From: an uncultured Atopobium sp.
Lineage (GTDB): Bacteria > Actinomycetota > Coriobacteriia > Coriobacteriales > Atopobiaceae
Direction: 5' to 3'
DNA length: 13,971 nt
Assembly (NCBI GenBank): GCA_947252455.1
Contig: CAMXVQ010000029.1
Coordinates: 1-13,971, forward strand
The stretch's first letter is position 1; each line of letters starts with the position of its first letter. Of this stretch, positions 13,592 to 13,971 are shown one piece after another. The position numbers and the translations under genes were made by a program. The notes under the pieces are model-generated. The model was not told the origin of the DNA. It was given only the letters and a program-made list of their open reading frames with translations, and did not search any database.

Positions 13592-13971
13592 ATGGCCATT
13601 ACTCCAGCTGATATAGAACATATGACGTTCTCAGAGGATAAAAAACACGGTTACAATACTGATGAGGTTGATAACTTCTTAGATCAGCTTTCTGTTGAAG
13701 TAGACGCAATGCTTAAGAAAATTGCCGATCTTAAAGGTCGTCTTACCAATTCCGAGCAGCAGCTTGCAGCAAGTCAAGCACAGCTCGCAAGCCTTAAGCA
13801 GCAACAAGCTTCGCATGTTGAAGCACCTGTTGCTCCTGAGTCGCCTACTATTTCTGCCTCTGAAAAGCAAATTTCACAAGTCCTTATTGTTGCTCAACAA
13901 AGTGCCGATAAGCTCTTAGCCGAGGCTCGTACCAATGCCGATGCTATTCGCAACGAGGCCGATCAAAAAGC
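13592..13971 (+). CDS. divIVA: DivIVA/Wag31-like polar and septal protein (3' truncated by window)
   Basis: Coiled-coil scaffold that senses curved membrane at poles and septa and, in Actinobacteria, directs growth or septation. The 126 complete codons seen remain open at the window edge. The N-terminal domain reads MAITPADIEHMTFSEDKKHG, then YNTDEVDNFLDQLSVEVDAM, matching the DivIVA opening (family: LTPxDIxxxxFxxxxRGYDxxEVDxFL). A coiled coil covers about residues 35-72 (heptad-like Leu and Gln runs), a Pro/Ala/Glu-rich break lies at about 74-88 (EAPVAPESP), and a second coil begins near 92 with many Ala, Gln and Glu residues (LAEARTNADAIRNEADQ). The phenylalanine that inserts into membrane in Bacillus (F17) has no equivalent; the loop is DKKHG. 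AAAGGGAA about 6 bases before the ATG supports the start. It has a promoter of its own in the preceding gap. Confidence 0.93.
   Translation, partial: MAITPADIEHMTFSEDKKHGYNTDEVDNFLDQLSVEVDAMLKKIADLKGRLTNSEQQLAASQAQLASLKQQQASHVEAPVAPESPTISASEKQISQVLIVAQQSADKLLAEARTNADAIRNEADQK

Noticed and set aside
1..13971. Mobile elements, CRISPR arrays, defence or toxin genes
   Set aside because: No transposase, integrase, direct-repeat array or unexplained gene is present; every substantial open frame on the + strand belongs to a known dcw-associated family.

Overview
This window is a division and cell-wall (dcw) gene cluster, read entirely on the + strand, from a low-GC actinobacterium. The gene order after ftsZ (pgeF, yggS-type PLP protein, sepF, then yggT and divIVA) and the lack of ftsA next to ftsZ are typical of Actinobacteria. 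The AT-leaning base and codon use, with many TTT, ATT, AAA and TTA codons, does not fit Streptomyces or Mycobacterium. It suggests a coriobacterial lineage such as the Atopobium/Fannyhessea/Lancefieldella group. That placement is an inference from gene order and composition, not from a database match.

Layout: (1) 1-5643 is a tightly packed run making and flipping cell-wall precursors: the 3' end of murF, then mraY, murD, ftsW and murG, with overlaps or gaps of at most 23 bases. (2) A 126-base gap holds two adjacent dyads and a consensus -10 box. It is followed by murC and ftsQ, 9 bases apart with the starts chosen here. (3) A 386-base non-coding stretch, the largest in the window, carries several palindromes and candidate promoter elements ahead of ftsZ. 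(4) ftsZ, pgeF, yggS, sepF, proC and yggT form a second compact run. (5) A 91-base gap with a good extended -10 promoter precedes divIVA, which runs off the right edge.

How the genes work together: MurC, MurD and MurF build UDP-MurNAc-pentapeptide in the cytoplasm. MraY moves it to undecaprenyl phosphate (lipid I) and MurG adds GlcNAc (lipid II). FtsW polymerises lipid II at the septum, FtsQ links the enzyme complex to the divisome, and FtsZ forms the Z ring. SepF probably replaces FtsA as the membrane anchor, and DivIVA marks poles or septum. PgeF, the YggS-type protein, ProC and YggT are housekeeping genes that commonly travel with this cluster.

I found no mobile element, CRISPR array, RNA gene, broken gene or foreign island. 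This is an ordinary core region, and I do not see an undescribed system. The points worth a second look are small: the structured leaders before murC and ftsZ, a changed active-site-loop position in MraY, long disordered tails or linkers on FtsW, FtsQ and SepF, an insertion in MurD, and a DivIVA membrane-binding loop that differs from the Bacillus form. Several starts were moved from the longest open frame to a codon with a proper ribosome binding site (murG, murC, ftsQ, pgeF, sepF).
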